Shown piece by piece: positions 14,177-21,634 of a DNA stretch of 21,634 nt. The stretch is taken from NCBI GenBank assembly GCA_002428415.1, contig DIWI01000081.1, positions 1 through 21,634 on the forward strand, read 5' to 3'. Numbering within the stretch: the first letter of the stretch is position 1; every line of letters begins with the position of its first letter. Position numbers and translations under genes: made by a program. This DNA is from Clostridiaceae bacterium UBA6110. Lineage in GTDB: Bacteria; Bacillota; Clostridia; Clostridiales; Clostridiaceae. Under the pieces are notes generated by a model, which worked only from the letters and a program-made list of their open reading frames with translations, did no database searches and was not told the DNA's origin.

Positions 14177-15661
14177 TCATTCGTCCCATCCTCGTGTCCT
14201 CTCAACAGCCTTCTTCCATTTTTCCACAAGAGCATCCCTGACCTGCTGGGTCATATTGGGCTCAAACGAATTTACTGCATCCCACTTCCCCTTGACCTCA
14301 GCTTCATCCTTCCAGAAGCCGACGCCTATTCCTGCGAGGTATGCTGCCCCCAGTGCAGTGGTTTCCTTTATTGCCGGTCTGATGACTGTCCTGTCCAGAA
14401 TGTCCGCCTGAAACTGCATGAGGAATCTGTTGGATGAAGCTCCTCCGTCTACCCTCAGGCTTCCAAGGGTTATCCCCGCATCCTTCTCCATGGCCTCCAG
14501 AACGTCCCTTGTCTGATAAGCTATGGATTCAAGTGCCGCCCTTATTATATGGTACCTGTTTGAGCCTCTTGTCAGTCCGAATATTGCTCCTCTTGCATAC
14601 TGGTCCCAGTACGGGGCTCCTAGGCCTACGAACGCCGGAACAATATACACTCCTCCGTTGTCAGGAACCTTGCCAGCGAAATACTCTGTATCCCTGGAGT
14701 CATGCACAAGCATGAGCTCGTCCCTGAGCCATTGGACTATAGCTCCTCCAACGAATATGGAACCTTCAAGGGCATATTTGACTTCGTCTCCCGACGTCGC
14801 CGCTATGGTAGTCAGAAGGCCGTTCTCCGACAGCTTCATCTCAGAGCCTATGTTGAGGAGAAGGAAGCAGCCCGTGCCATATGTATTCTTGGCCTCACCA
14901 GCTTCAAAGCAGGTCTGACCGTAAAGCGCCGCCTGCTGGTCTCCTGCTATTCCCGATATCGGAACCATTACCCCTCCAATGTTGGTCTCTCCGTAAATAC
15001 CTGATGATTTCCTGACCTCAGGCAGCATCGACTTCGGAATCCCAAGCTCAAAAAGAAGCCTTTCATCCCATTTCAGCTCGCGAATATTGTAAAGCATTGT
15101 CCTTGAGGCATTGGTGTGGTCGGTGGCGTGGACTCTGCCACCTGTAAGCTTCCAAAGCAGCCAGGTATCGACAGTCCCGAAAAGCAGCTCCCCTTTGTCA
15201 GCCTTCTCTCTTGCACCTTCCACATTTTCAAGTATCCACCTGATCTTTGTGGCTGAAAAATAAGCATCCACCGGAAGCCCTGTGGTTTCCCTGACGTATG
15301 GCTCAAGTCCCCTTGCTTTGAGCTCATCACACATTCCTGCAGTCCTTCTGCACTGCCATACTATGGCATTGTATACAGGCCTCCCTGTCGACCTTTCCCA
15401 TACGATGGTGGTCTCCCTCTGGTTTGTTATACCGATTGCGGCAATCTCCTCGGCAGTTATCCCTGATTTGGCCATGATCTCTGTAAGAACGCTGTACTGT
15501 GACGACCAGATTTCCATCGGGTCATGTTCAACCCAGCCCTCCTTCGGATAGAACTGTGTGAATTCCTTCTGGGCGACAGCAATCACAGACTGCTCCTTAT
15601 CAAATGCTATTGCCCTTGAGCTTGTGGTTCCCTGATCCAGTGCTATGACATACTTCTTCAT
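14177..15661 (-). CDS. glpK: Glycerol kinase
   Basis: GlpK phosphorylates glycerol to sn-glycerol 3-phosphate with ATP. The 495-aa protein has the FGGY kinase signatures: DQGTTSSR (9-16), GITNQRETT, GIAGDQQAAL (237-246), YGTGCFLLLN and DGGASSNRFLMQFQADIL. The start at ATG 15661 follows AGGAGA at 6 nt; an ATG two codons earlier lies too close to it. In enterococcal GlpK a histidine before FYG is phosphorylated by HPr; the same loop here (218-226, KSSGIYGET) has no histidine. There is no glpF or glpD alongside. Confidence 0.95.
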   Translation of the reverse strand: MKKYVIALDQGTTSSRAIAFDKEQSVIAVAQKEFTQFYPKEGWVEHDPMEIWSSQYSVLTEIMAKSGITAEEIAAIGITNQRETTIVWERSTGRPVYNAIVWQCRRTAGMCDELKARGLEPYVRETTGLPVDAYFSATKIRWILENVEGAREKADKGELLFGTVDTWLLWKLTGGRVHATDHTNASRTMLYNIRELKWDERLLFELGIPKSMLPEVRKSSGIYGETNIGGVMVPISGIAGDQQAALYGQTCFEAGEAKNTYGTGCFLLLNIGSEMKLSENGLLTTIAATSGDEVKYALEGSIFVGGAIVQWLRDELMLVHDSRDTEYFAGKVPDNGGVYIVPAFVGLGAPYWDQYARGAIFGLTRGSNRYHIIRAALESIAYQTRDVLEAMEKDAGITLGSLRVDGGASSNRFLMQFQADILDRTVIRPAIKETTALGAAYLAGIGVGFWKDEAEVKGKWDAVNSFEPNMTQQVRDALVEKWKKAVERTRGWDE

Positions 15662-15723
15662 AAACATTCTCCTAATCCTATTAGTTCAGGCCCCGGCAAT
15701 CCACTCATCTTCCGGGAAAACAT
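15658..15723 (-). other. Possible 21-codon leader ORF ending at the glpK start
   Basis: An ATG at 15723 opens a 21-codon frame whose TGA overlaps the glpK ATG as ATGA. GGAGAGG lies directly against the ATG, closer than usual. CCCGG and CCGGG within it can form a hairpin. It may be chance. Confidence 0.2.
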
Positions 15724-15734
15724 CCTCTCCCAAT

Positions 15735-15750
15735 ATCATACCGTTTTCAT
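15735..15750 (-). promoter_or_regulatory. Possible glpK promoter with cre-like site
   Basis: TATGAT (15735-15740) could be the -10. The sequence ATGAAAACGGTATGAT overlapping it fits the CcpA site consensus WTGNAARCGNWWWCA except at the C near the end. Glycerol genes are classic targets of carbon catabolite repression in Firmicutes, so the placement makes sense. The -35 is poor. Confidence 0.35.
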
Positions 15751-15774
15751 GATAAATTTCACAGTGAAAGTTGA

Positions 15775-15798
15775 AAGGCCCCGCTTATGCGGAGCCTT
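15775..15798 (-). terminator. Terminator of ispD
   Basis: AAGGCTCCGC-ATAA-GCGGGGCCTT hairpin on the minus strand, 10 bp with one GT pair, just after the ispD stop. The T-run is weak (TTTCAACTTTC). Confidence 0.75.
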
Positions 15799-15804
15799 GA
15801 TTTT

Positions 15805-16500
15805 CTACCATTCCTTTGTTATGCGCCTTGCTAAAATCGCTTCAGCCACTGCCATATCCTCAGGTGTGGTTATCTTGATGTTCTCGTAGCTTCCCTTATA
15901 AAGGTAAACTCCGCCGATATATTTCTCGTACGCCGCAGTGTCATCAGTAACAGTTTCTCTTGAAGCCTCAAGCCTTTCATGGGCTGTCAGTATCTTCTGA
16001 AGGTCGAAAACCTGAGGTGTCTGGACAGAAAAGAGAGAATCCCTGTCGAGGGTTTCCCTGGAAAAGCCATCTTCACCTCTGACCTTTATGGTATCCTTCG
16101 GCTTCATTCCGCAGGCGCTGGCACCATGCCTTATGCAAAGCTCCACGCCTTCTTTCACGATGCTTTCAGTCACAAGAGGTCTTGCCCCGTCGTGGATCAC
16201 TGCTATTCCATCAGTTTGAAGTGATTCCAGTGCCTTTAGTCCGCTTCTTACCGAATCCTGTCTCCTTGCCCCCCCTGCAGCGAGATGTATCTCCCTGCCA
16301 AAAGCATATGGAAGGCTTTTAAAGGTCTCCCACTCATCCTTTGGAAGCACAAGGACTATGTTGTCAATGAATTCCATATCGCAAAATGCAGTCAGGGTCC
16401 TTGCAAGCACCGGTACTCCTTTCAGGTCCAGGTATTGCTTGGGAACATCCGCTCCCATCCTGCTGCCTTTGCCTCCGGATACTATCACTGCTCCGACCAA
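15805..16500 (-). CDS. ispD: 2-C-methyl-D-erythritol 4-phosphate cytidylyltransferase
   Basis: IspD couples MEP to CTP in the non-mevalonate isoprenoid pathway. The 231-aa protein shows the nucleotidyltransferase loop GGKGSRMGADVPKQY (residues 9-23), AAGGARRQDSVRSGL, HDGARPLV (103-110) and the VQTPQVF segment. The start is a TTG at 16500, 8 nt after GGGGG, which lies within the last codons of the PIN-TRAM gene only 3 nt upstream, so the two are coupled. ispF, which often follows ispD in clostridia, is absent; glpK follows instead after a terminator. Confidence 0.95.
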   Translation of the reverse strand: MVGAVIVSGGKGSRMGADVPKQYLDLKGVPVLARTLTAFCDMEFIDNIVLVLPKDEWETFKSLPYAFGREIHLAAGGARRQDSVRSGLKALESLQTDGIAVIHDGARPLVTESIVKEGVELCIRHGASACGMKPKDTIKVRGEDGFSRETLDRDSLFSVQTPQVFDLQKILTAHERLEASRETVTDDTAAYEKYIGGVYLYKGSYENIKITTPEDMAVAEAILARRITKEW

Positions 16501-16503
16501 TTG

Positions 16504-17631
16504 CTATTCCCCCTTGGGCTTTGCGAAAATCATCCTTCCTGCCGCAGTCTGAAGCACGGAGGTTACAAGGATGTCTATTTCATTGCCTATGGATTTCTTG
16601 CCGCCTTCAACAACTATCATGGTACCGTCGTCAAGATAACCTATTCCCTGGTTAGCTTCCTTTCCTATCTTCGAGATAAGGAGATTCATTTCCTCACCGG
16701 GAAGCAGAACAGGCTTTACAGCATTTGCCAGCTCATTTATGTTCAGAACCGGTACTCCCTGGAACTCAGCAACCTTATTCAGGTTGTAGTCATTTGTGAC
16801 AACCTTTCCTGATACTACTGTCGCAAGCTTCAGAAGCTTTGAATCGACTTCGGCGATCTCTGGGAAATCTTTGTCCCATATCTCCACCTCTATATCGAGC
16901 TCCTTCTGTATCTTGTTAAGTATGTCCAGACCTCTTCTTCCCCTGTTTCTCTTTAGGGAATCGGATGAATCTGCAATATGCCTGAGCTCCTCTAGCACGA
17001 ATGACGGTATTATGAGCTTTCCTTCCACGAATCCTGTCTGGCAGATATCGAAGATCCTTCCATCTATGATGACAGAGGTATCAAGGACCTTCGGGTCCCC
17101 CTTGTACATCGCCTTATATTTCTTGTTGTCCTTATCCCTGTCCTTGTCCCTGGACTGGGATTGTCCCTGGTTTCTTCGTCCAATGCTCTGGAAGAACGAA
17201 TAGAAGTCGTCTGACTTCTTGATTGCAACATTAGCACCGAGAATCGCAGCAAGTATGTTCAGAAGCACAACGACTATGCTGCCTACAGGCGGGAATATGT
17301 CGTTAAGAGGTCTCGTCAGGAAGAATGTTATGACCAGAAGCACTATGGCTCCCGCCGCTCCCAGGAACATCTCATGGATCGTCATCTTGGACAGGTTCTT
17401 TTCAGCTGCTTTGTTTGCACTCAATATCAAAGAATATACCTTTGATGAAATAATAAAAAATATGATTCCGAAGATAAGGGTGAGTGTTGCAATCAAAGCG
17501 ATTTTTGCTACCAGATTTTCAAATATGGGATACTGGTTGAGATACTCGGATGAGGTAAGATAGTTTCCGAGAAGTCCGCCAATGACGGCTCCGAGGATGG
17601 TCACTATGCCTCTTATCAGGTTCTTCAACAT
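16504..17631 (-). CDS. PIN/TRAM-domain membrane protein (YacL-like)
   Basis: The 375-aa protein starts with four hydrophobic segments (about 5-25, 40-64, 88-106, 115-136), has a charged linker with DKDRDKDNKK (162-171), then a PIN nuclease-like domain from VLDTSVIIDGRIFDI (182-196), with further acids in the segment around DFPEIAEVDSKLLKLA and VVTNDYNLN, and ends in a TRAM-type RNA-binding domain (NQGIGYLDDGTMIVVEGGKKSIG). It is probably a membrane-bound RNase; the target is unknown. The ATG at 17631 has an ideal AAGGAGGTG site. It normally follows disA in clostridia; disA is missing here and radA comes directly upstream. Confidence 0.9.
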   Translation of the reverse strand: MLKNLIRGIVTILGAVIGGLLGNYLTSSEYLNQYPIFENLVAKIALIATLTLIFGIIFFIISSKVYSLILSANKAAEKNLSKMTIHEMFLGAAGAIVLLVITFFLTRPLNDIFPPVGSIVVVLLNILAAILGANVAIKKSDDFYSFFQSIGRRNQGQSQSRDKDRDKDNKKYKAMYKGDPKVLDTSVIIDGRIFDICQTGFVEGKLIIPSFVLEELRHIADSSDSLKRNRGRRGLDILNKIQKELDIEVEIWDKDFPEIAEVDSKLLKLATVVSGKVVTNDYNLNKVAEFQGVPVLNINELANAVKPVLLPGEEMNLLISKIGKEANQGIGYLDDGTMIVVEGGKKSIGNEIDILVTSVLQTAAGRMIFAKPKGE

Positions 17632-17780
17632 GATATCCACCTCCTTAGTTTTATTTTGTTCGTTTGTCTTTTATTATACAATTTAATCAAGCATCTATGG
17701 TATAGCACAATGCAATATTCAGAAAATTATTAGTGTTTTTTCCATTCTTTTAATAGTAGACTAAGAACCTTTAAAACAGG

Positions 17781-19142
17781 TTAAACCTGAAAAAGCTTGG
17801 AAACAGCCTCCCTGAGGGACCCGACCGGGATTATTCCCTCACCTTTAAGTTTGAGCTTCTCCGCACTTCTCTTTGGGATTACGAAAGTCTCGAAGCCCAT
17901 TTTCCTGCCTTCTCCTATGAGCCTCTCCACATTGCTTACCGGCCTGATTTCCCCTGTCAGTCCGATTTCTCCAATTGCTAGTATGTTCCTGTACTTCATC
18001 TCCTGGCCTCTTGCGCTTGAGACGAGACTCAGGGCAACTCCAAGGTCTTGTGTGGTACCCTCGATCGACAGACCGCCGACAACATTGACATACACATCGC
18101 TTGAATAGAAAGGAATCCTGAGCTTCTTTTCAAGAACCGCAAGAATAAGGTTCAGTCTCGGGGCCTCGATGCCTATTGTTGTTCGTCTCGGCATCACTGC
18201 CTTTGTCTCTGCTACAAGGGACTGCACCTGTACGAGTATGGGCCTAGTACCCTCCATGATTCCAATAACGACTGAGCCTTCCTTTGACTCCATATCATCC
18301 TCAAGGAAGATCCTTGACGGATCATATACCTCTATCAGCCCTTCAGCCCTCATTTCAAATACTCCGATTTCTGAGGTGGTCCCGAACCTGTTCTTCATTG
18401 TCCTGAGGATCCTGAGCTCTTCGGTCCTTTCACCCTCGAATGAGAGCACAGCGTCAACCATGTGTTCAAGGACCCTGGGTCCTGCCAGCTCACCCTGCTT
18501 TGTCACATGGGCGACGATGAACAGGGATATGCCCATTGTCTTGCCTATCCTCATAAGTCCATTTGCGCATTCCCTTACCTGGGACACCGAGCCAGGAGCA
18601 GAAACGACCTTGTCCGAATAAATTGTCTGTATGGAGTCGATGATGACAAAGACAGGGTTTAAGTCCTCTATATGCTTCTCGATGAGGTCAAGGGATGTTT
18701 CTGATACTACATACAGGTTGTCGGCCCTTGCCTTAAGCCTGTCACCCCTTATCTTTATCTGTTCCTCGGACTCCTCGCCTGAAACATAAAGGACCTTTCC
18801 ATAGCTTTTTGAAATGTTGTGTGCGCACTGAAGAAGAAGCGTTGACTTGCCTATTCCCGGGTCTCCTGAAATCAGCGTAAGGGATCCTCTAACAAGACCC
18901 CCTCCAAGCACACGGTTAAGCTCAGCAATTCCTGTATCAAGCCTTTCCTTGTCTCCAGATACTATATCCTCAATCTTCTTGGGAACACTGAAATTGCCTA
19001 TGCCTTCCTTCCTCTTTGTTTCTATCTTCTGCTCCTCTTCCACGAAGCTGTTCCATTCGCCGCATTCAGGGCATTTTCCAAGCCATTTTGGAGATGTCGC
19101 TCCACATCCCTGACACACGAAATTGGTCCTTATCTTAGCCAT
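17781..19142 (-). CDS. radA: DNA repair protein RadA
   Basis: RadA is a RecA-like helicase/ATPase that helps branch migration in recombination and repair. The 453-aa protein has the N-terminal C4 zinc finger (C10, C13, C24, C27), Walker A GDPGIGKST (93-101), Walker B VFVIIDSIQT, the RadA-specific KNRFG motif and a C-terminal Lon-protease-like domain (VNVVGGLSIEGTTQDLGVALSL). The ATG at 19142 follows GGAGG at about 7 nt. It is divergent from the HAD gene, with two palindromes in the shared upstream region. No terminator is evident between radA and the PIN-TRAM gene, but a TATAAT at about 17680 may restart transcription. Confidence 0.95.
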   Translation of the reverse strand: MAKIRTNFVCQGCGATSPKWLGKCPECGEWNSFVEEEQKIETKRKEGIGNFSVPKKIEDIVSGDKERLDTGIAELNRVLGGGLVRGSLTLISGDPGIGKSTLLLQCAHNISKSYGKVLYVSGEESEEQIKIRGDRLKARADNLYVVSETSLDLIEKHIEDLNPVFVIIDSIQTIYSDKVVSAPGSVSQVRECANGLMRIGKTMGISLFIVAHVTKQGELAGPRVLEHMVDAVLSFEGERTEELRILRTMKNRFGTTSEIGVFEMRAEGLIEVYDPSRIFLEDDMESKEGSVVIGIMEGTRPILVQVQSLVAETKAVMPRRTTIGIEAPRLNLILAVLEKKLRIPFYSSDVYVNVVGGLSIEGTTQDLGVALSLVSSARGQEMKYRNILAIGEIGLTGEIRPVSNVERLIGEGRKMGFETFVIPKRSAEKLKLKGEGIIPVGSLREAVSKLFQV

Positions 19143-19199
19143 TTGGTTTCCTCCAGTCATATAGATACCGTTCAATTTGATTTCAAAATTTCAAAATAC

Positions 19200-19223
19200 G
19201 CACATCATTTAAGTTGTATGTGC
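19200..19223. repeat. Inverted repeat GCACAT...ATGTGC
   Basis: Six-base arms GCACAT (19200-19205) and ATGTGC (19218-19223) with a 12-bp centre. It abuts the larger palindrome at 19224-19243 in the divergent radA/HAD region. Confidence 0.4.
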
Positions 19224-19243
19224 CATAATATAGCTATATTATG
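19224..19243. repeat. Perfect 20-bp palindrome in the radA/HAD divergent region
   Basis: CATAATATAG followed by CTATATTATG is perfect over 20 bp without a spacer. It contains -10-like hexamers on both strands (TATATT, TATTAT) and could be an operator, or two back-to-back -10 elements for the divergent genes. No good -35 pairs with it. Confidence 0.55.
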
Positions 19244-19322
19244 TAGGAAATTAACGATTATTAACAGAGCTTGGGAAGGATAATCCGCCATTTTGGGTGT
19301 AATTGCCTTCCAGGGAGGAAAA

Positions 19323-20156
19323 ATGCAAAAAAAACTGATCTGCTCAGACCTTGACGGAACACTGCTTGGCAGCGACCGTAAAGTATCGGAGCTTAATATG
19401 GAAGTTATAAAAGAGCTAATTAAGAGAGGACATATATTCTCTGTCGCAACCGGCAGGATTTTCCAGTCTGCAAAATACATATCAAGCAATTTCGGAGATA
19501 ACGTGCCGCTTATCGCTTCAAACGGGAGCGTATATGATACGGGGGATGGAAAGCTCCACAAGAGTCATTTCGATGAGGACCTCTCTGCTGAAATGTTCAG
19601 GATGGCAAAGAGCTTCGGTGTAACCCTCTCCTACTTCACCCATGATACGGTTTTTTCAAGCACCATCAGCGGCGCCCTCATAACAAAGCTCATATACAAC
19701 AAAGGGGTTCCTAAGGACTATAGGGTAAGGACGCTGCTTGCAGCAAATGAATCAGTAATAAGAAAGAATTCCGACTCCATTGTGAATGGAATCGTTGTAT
19801 CCAAAAACAACCCCTTAAAACTATCCGCGATGAGAACAGAGCTTGAAAAGCTCACCGGAGTGACCATACAGAGCTCAGGCAGGGACAACATAGAGCTTAT
19901 TCCCGGAAAGGTCGACAAAAGCTACGCGGTAAAGGCTCTTGCAGAACACTACGGTATTCTGCGTCAGGATGTCATTTGCTTCGGAGACGGCGAGAACGAC
20001 ATTACCATGCTGAAATATGCGGGCCTGGGCTTTGCAATGGCGAACGCATCGGACAGCGTCAAGAAATCAGCCGACAGAATAGCTCCTCCCAACCATGAGT
20101 CAGGCATAGGATTGAAGCTCATGGAGCTTTTCGGAATGGAAGAAAAGGCTGTCTGA
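19323..20156 (+). CDS. Cof-type HAD-IIB phosphatase
   Basis: A 277-aa member of the Cof subfamily of HAD hydrolases, which remove phosphate from sugar phosphates, FMN, PLP precursors or similar small molecules. Motif I is DLDGTLL (9-15), motif II SVATGR (40-45), motif III K199 and motif IV GDGENDI (221-227), all intact, with the C2b cap between II and III. The ATG at 19323 follows GGGAGG at 4 nt. It is 54 nt upstream of the MgtC gene and probably in one transcript. The substrate cannot be read from sequence. Confidence 0.92.
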   Translation: MQKKLICSDLDGTLLGSDRKVSELNMEVIKELIKRGHIFSVATGRIFQSAKYISSNFGDNVPLIASNGSVYDTGDGKLHKSHFDEDLSAEMFRMAKSFGVTLSYFTHDTVFSSTISGALITKLIYNKGVPKDYRVRTLLAANESVIRKNSDSIVNGIVVSKNNPLKLSAMRTELEKLTGVTIQSSGRDNIELIPGKVDKSYAVKALAEHYGILRQDVICFGDGENDITMLKYAGLGFAMANASDSVKKSADRIAPPNHESGIGLKLMELFGMEEKAV

Positions 20157-20210
20157 TAAGCGCACTTCCGGGTAATCCATACATAAAGGAATGTTACGGA
20201 GGTTTTATTA

Positions 20211-20921
20211 ATGACCACTTTGACTGTACTTACAAGACTTTCCATAGCCCTGATCCTTGGCGGCGCAATCGGCTATGAGCGAGAATACAGGAACAGACCG
20301 GCCGGCTTCAGGACGCACATGCTCGTAAGCCTTGGTGCTGCATCAGTTTCCCTTCTCCAGATTTCAATGCTGGAGGAGGCAGGAAGACTGATAGCCCAGA
20401 ACCCTGCGCTTGCAGAAGCTGTGAAGCTTGACATCGGGAGGCTCGGAGCTGCGGTCATAAGTGGAATCGGCTTTCTTGGAGCTGGCACCATCTTCCTGAC
20501 CAGGAACTACATTAAAGGACTGACTACAGCTGCCTCGCTGTGGCTGGTGGCAGTAGCCGGACTTTCAGTCGGGATGGGTTACTATGCTGTCGGCATCGGC
20601 ACCTCCCTCCTCGCGCTGACAGTACTTCTCGCACTCGGACGGCTTCAGGAAGTGATGTTCAAAAAGACTGGAGTCATTACGATCGAGATTTCTTATGACG
20701 GGAATCAGTCGACCCTCTCGGCAATTGAAGCATACCTATCTCGGATTAGCGCAAAAGTCCTTGACCTTGAACACCTTGAGTCAAGGACGGAAGGTACTGG
20801 CACATGCCTCTTCACCCTTGACCTCAGAGCATCTGCTGACAAGGATGCCTTCATTCAGGAAATCATGGATAATAAAGGCGTTTTCTCATCAAGAATCATA
20901 AAGGGATACGAATCCCAGTAA
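20211..20921 (+). CDS. MgtC/SapB family membrane protein
   Basis: The 236-aa protein has the MgtC fold: GGAIGYEREYRNRPAGFRTHMLVSLGA (17-43) with the conserved arginines and glutamate, then hydrophobic segments to about residue 145, with GIGFLGAGTIF as the second family motif. A C-terminal ACT-like soluble domain (about 150-236, VITIEISYDG) follows, common in Gram-positive members. The family is linked to growth in low magnesium and to ATP synthase modulation in some pathogens; here the role is open. GGAGG is 8 nt before the ATG. Confidence 0.92.
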   Translation: MTTLTVLTRLSIALILGGAIGYEREYRNRPAGFRTHMLVSLGAASVSLLQISMLEEAGRLIAQNPALAEAVKLDIGRLGAAVISGIGFLGAGTIFLTRNYIKGLTTAASLWLVAVAGLSVGMGYYAVGIGTSLLALTVLLALGRLQEVMFKKTGVITIEISYDGNQSTLSAIEAYLSRISAKVLDLEHLESRTEGTGTCLFTLDLRASADKDAFIQEIMDNKGVFSSRIIKGYESQ

Positions 20922-20923
20922 GA

Positions 20924-20960
20924 AATCAGGCTGAAGCATCATATCTGCTTCAGCCTGATT
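20924..20960. terminator. Bidirectional terminator between the MgtC gene and the PTS IIA gene
   Basis: A perfect 15-bp stem, AATCAGGCTGAAGCA / TGCTTCAGCCTGATT, with a 7-nt loop, lies between the two convergent genes (stops at 20921 and 20969). T-rich stretches follow on both strands, so it serves both. Confidence 0.9.
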
Positions 20961-20968
20961 CTTCATTT

Positions 20969-21445
20969 CTACTGTTTCTTGTAGTCCACTATTTCAGCTT
21001 CACCGGCTGCGACTCTCTTTCCTGCCTTCAGGACCTCACAAGCCTCGCCTGTGGTGAATACGATGATGATATCGGTTGAAGGCACCTTAGCCTTGACGCC
21101 TTCCAGGTCGAACCTTGCGATAAGGTCACCCTTCTTTACATTCTGTCCCTCTGATACTATCTTCTCAAAGCCTTCACCGTTCAGAGCCACAGTATCCACA
21201 CCTATGTGTATAAGAAGCTCAGTACCGTCAGCGCATCTAAGTCCCAGAGCATGTCCCGTAGGGAATATCATGGCGACAGTTCCGTCTACAGGTGAGAATA
21301 TATCTCCGGTCTCAGGTGTAACTATGAATCCGTCACCCATCATTTTAGATGCGAATGCCTGATCAGGAACCTCAGTTATGGAATTCAAAACGCCCGCGGC
21401 CGGTGACACAATTTCTGTCTTCTGTTTCTTGAAAAGCTTGAACAT
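20969..21445 (-). CDS. crr: PTS glucose-type EIIA component
   Basis: EIIA(Glc) takes phosphate from HPr and passes it to a sugar-specific EIIB. The 158-aa stand-alone protein has both active-site histidines: H65 (FPTGHALGL) and the phosphorylated H80 (LLIHIGVDTV). The usual IFSPVDGTV and KKGDLIARFDLEGVKA motifs are present. GGAGGAG precedes the ATG. No EIIB/EIIC is adjacent, so it probably serves distant permeases. Only the IIA part is present and the gene is complete. Confidence 0.93.
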   Translation of the reverse strand: MFKLFKKQKTEIVSPAAGVLNSITEVPDQAFASKMMGDGFIVTPETGDIFSPVDGTVAMIFPTGHALGLRCADGTELLIHIGVDTVALNGEGFEKIVSEGQNVKKGDLIARFDLEGVKAKVPSTDIIIVFTTGEACEVLKAGKRVAAGEAEIVDYKKQ

Positions 21446-21601
21446 ATGGACACTCCTCCTGCCTTAATACCAGATTTTTACCATTAAGGAAAATATACCA
21501 CAAAAGCTTATAAATTTCATCATGACCGGGAACCCATTCCAAATATACAAAGAGTTCTAAAAAAATGAAAAAATTGCTTTACGGGATATGATGTAAACGT
21601 A
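21446..21601 (-). promoter_or_regulatory. Upstream region of crr
   Basis: No gene is seen here. A TGGTATATT extended -10 on the minus strand, at about 21493-21501, is a candidate crr promoter; no clear -35 accompanies it. A second TATATT lies further upstream at about 21541-21546. Confidence 0.4.
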
Positions 21602-21630
21602 TTGACGGAAGTTTTTAGTTGGTGTATATT
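21602..21630 (+). promoter_or_regulatory. Plus-strand promoter reading out of the window
   Basis: -35 TTGACG (21602-21607) and -10 TATATT (21625-21630) are 17 bp apart on the plus strand. The transcript starts past the right edge, so a plus-strand gene or RNA should follow. Confidence 0.65.
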
Positions 21631-21634
21631 GAAA

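Noticed and set aside
1..21634. CRISPR arrays, insertion sequences, phage genes or attachment sites
   Set aside because: I saw no regularly spaced repeats, transposase or integrase genes, and no flanking direct repeats around the inserted-looking blocks.

Overview
The window reads as chromosomal DNA of a low-to-moderate GC, spore-forming member of the Clostridia. The reasons are a sporulation sigma factor SigH, AGGAGG-type ribosome binding sites, TTG and GTG starts, and the neighbourhood radA / PIN-TRAM / ispD / proS-like / cysS / mrnC / rlmB / yacP / sigH, which I know as a conserved clostridial string. I cannot name the species. Almost everything is on the minus strand, so transcription runs from high to low coordinates.

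Left part (1-3740): tRNA-Thr(GGT) with its own strong promoter, sigH with its own promoter and a TTG start, yacP, rlmB, mrnC, and a separate transcription unit for a zinc-free type ribosomal protein S4. A ribosome binding site at the very left edge points to a further gene outside.

Middle (3741-10373): apbE (FAD:protein FMN transferase lipoprotein), a lipoprotein made of two near-identical halves, cysS, a ProRS-like protein whose aminoacylation motifs are gone while its editing (INS/YbaK) and anticodon-binding domains are kept, and a VTT/DedA-like membrane protein coupled to it by an ATGA overlap.

Right-middle (10374-15661): genes that look inserted into the conserved string. These are an arsenic operon arsR - DUF2703-like Cys-rich protein - ACR3 with a clear promoter and operator-like inverted repeat, a membrane-anchored multicopper oxidase, and glycerol kinase.

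Right (15662-21634): ispD, PIN-TRAM protein and radA on the minus strand, then a divergent HAD phosphatase and MgtC/SapB protein on the plus strand, converging on a PTS IIA(Glc) gene across a bidirectional terminator. A strong plus-strand promoter leaves the window at the right edge.

The most unusual item is the ProRS-like protein at the ancestral proS position. It looks like an aminoacyl-tRNA synthetase that has lost catalysis and been kept for tRNA or aminoacyl-tRNA handling. The Cys-rich ars protein and the duplicated lipoprotein next to apbE are the next most interesting.
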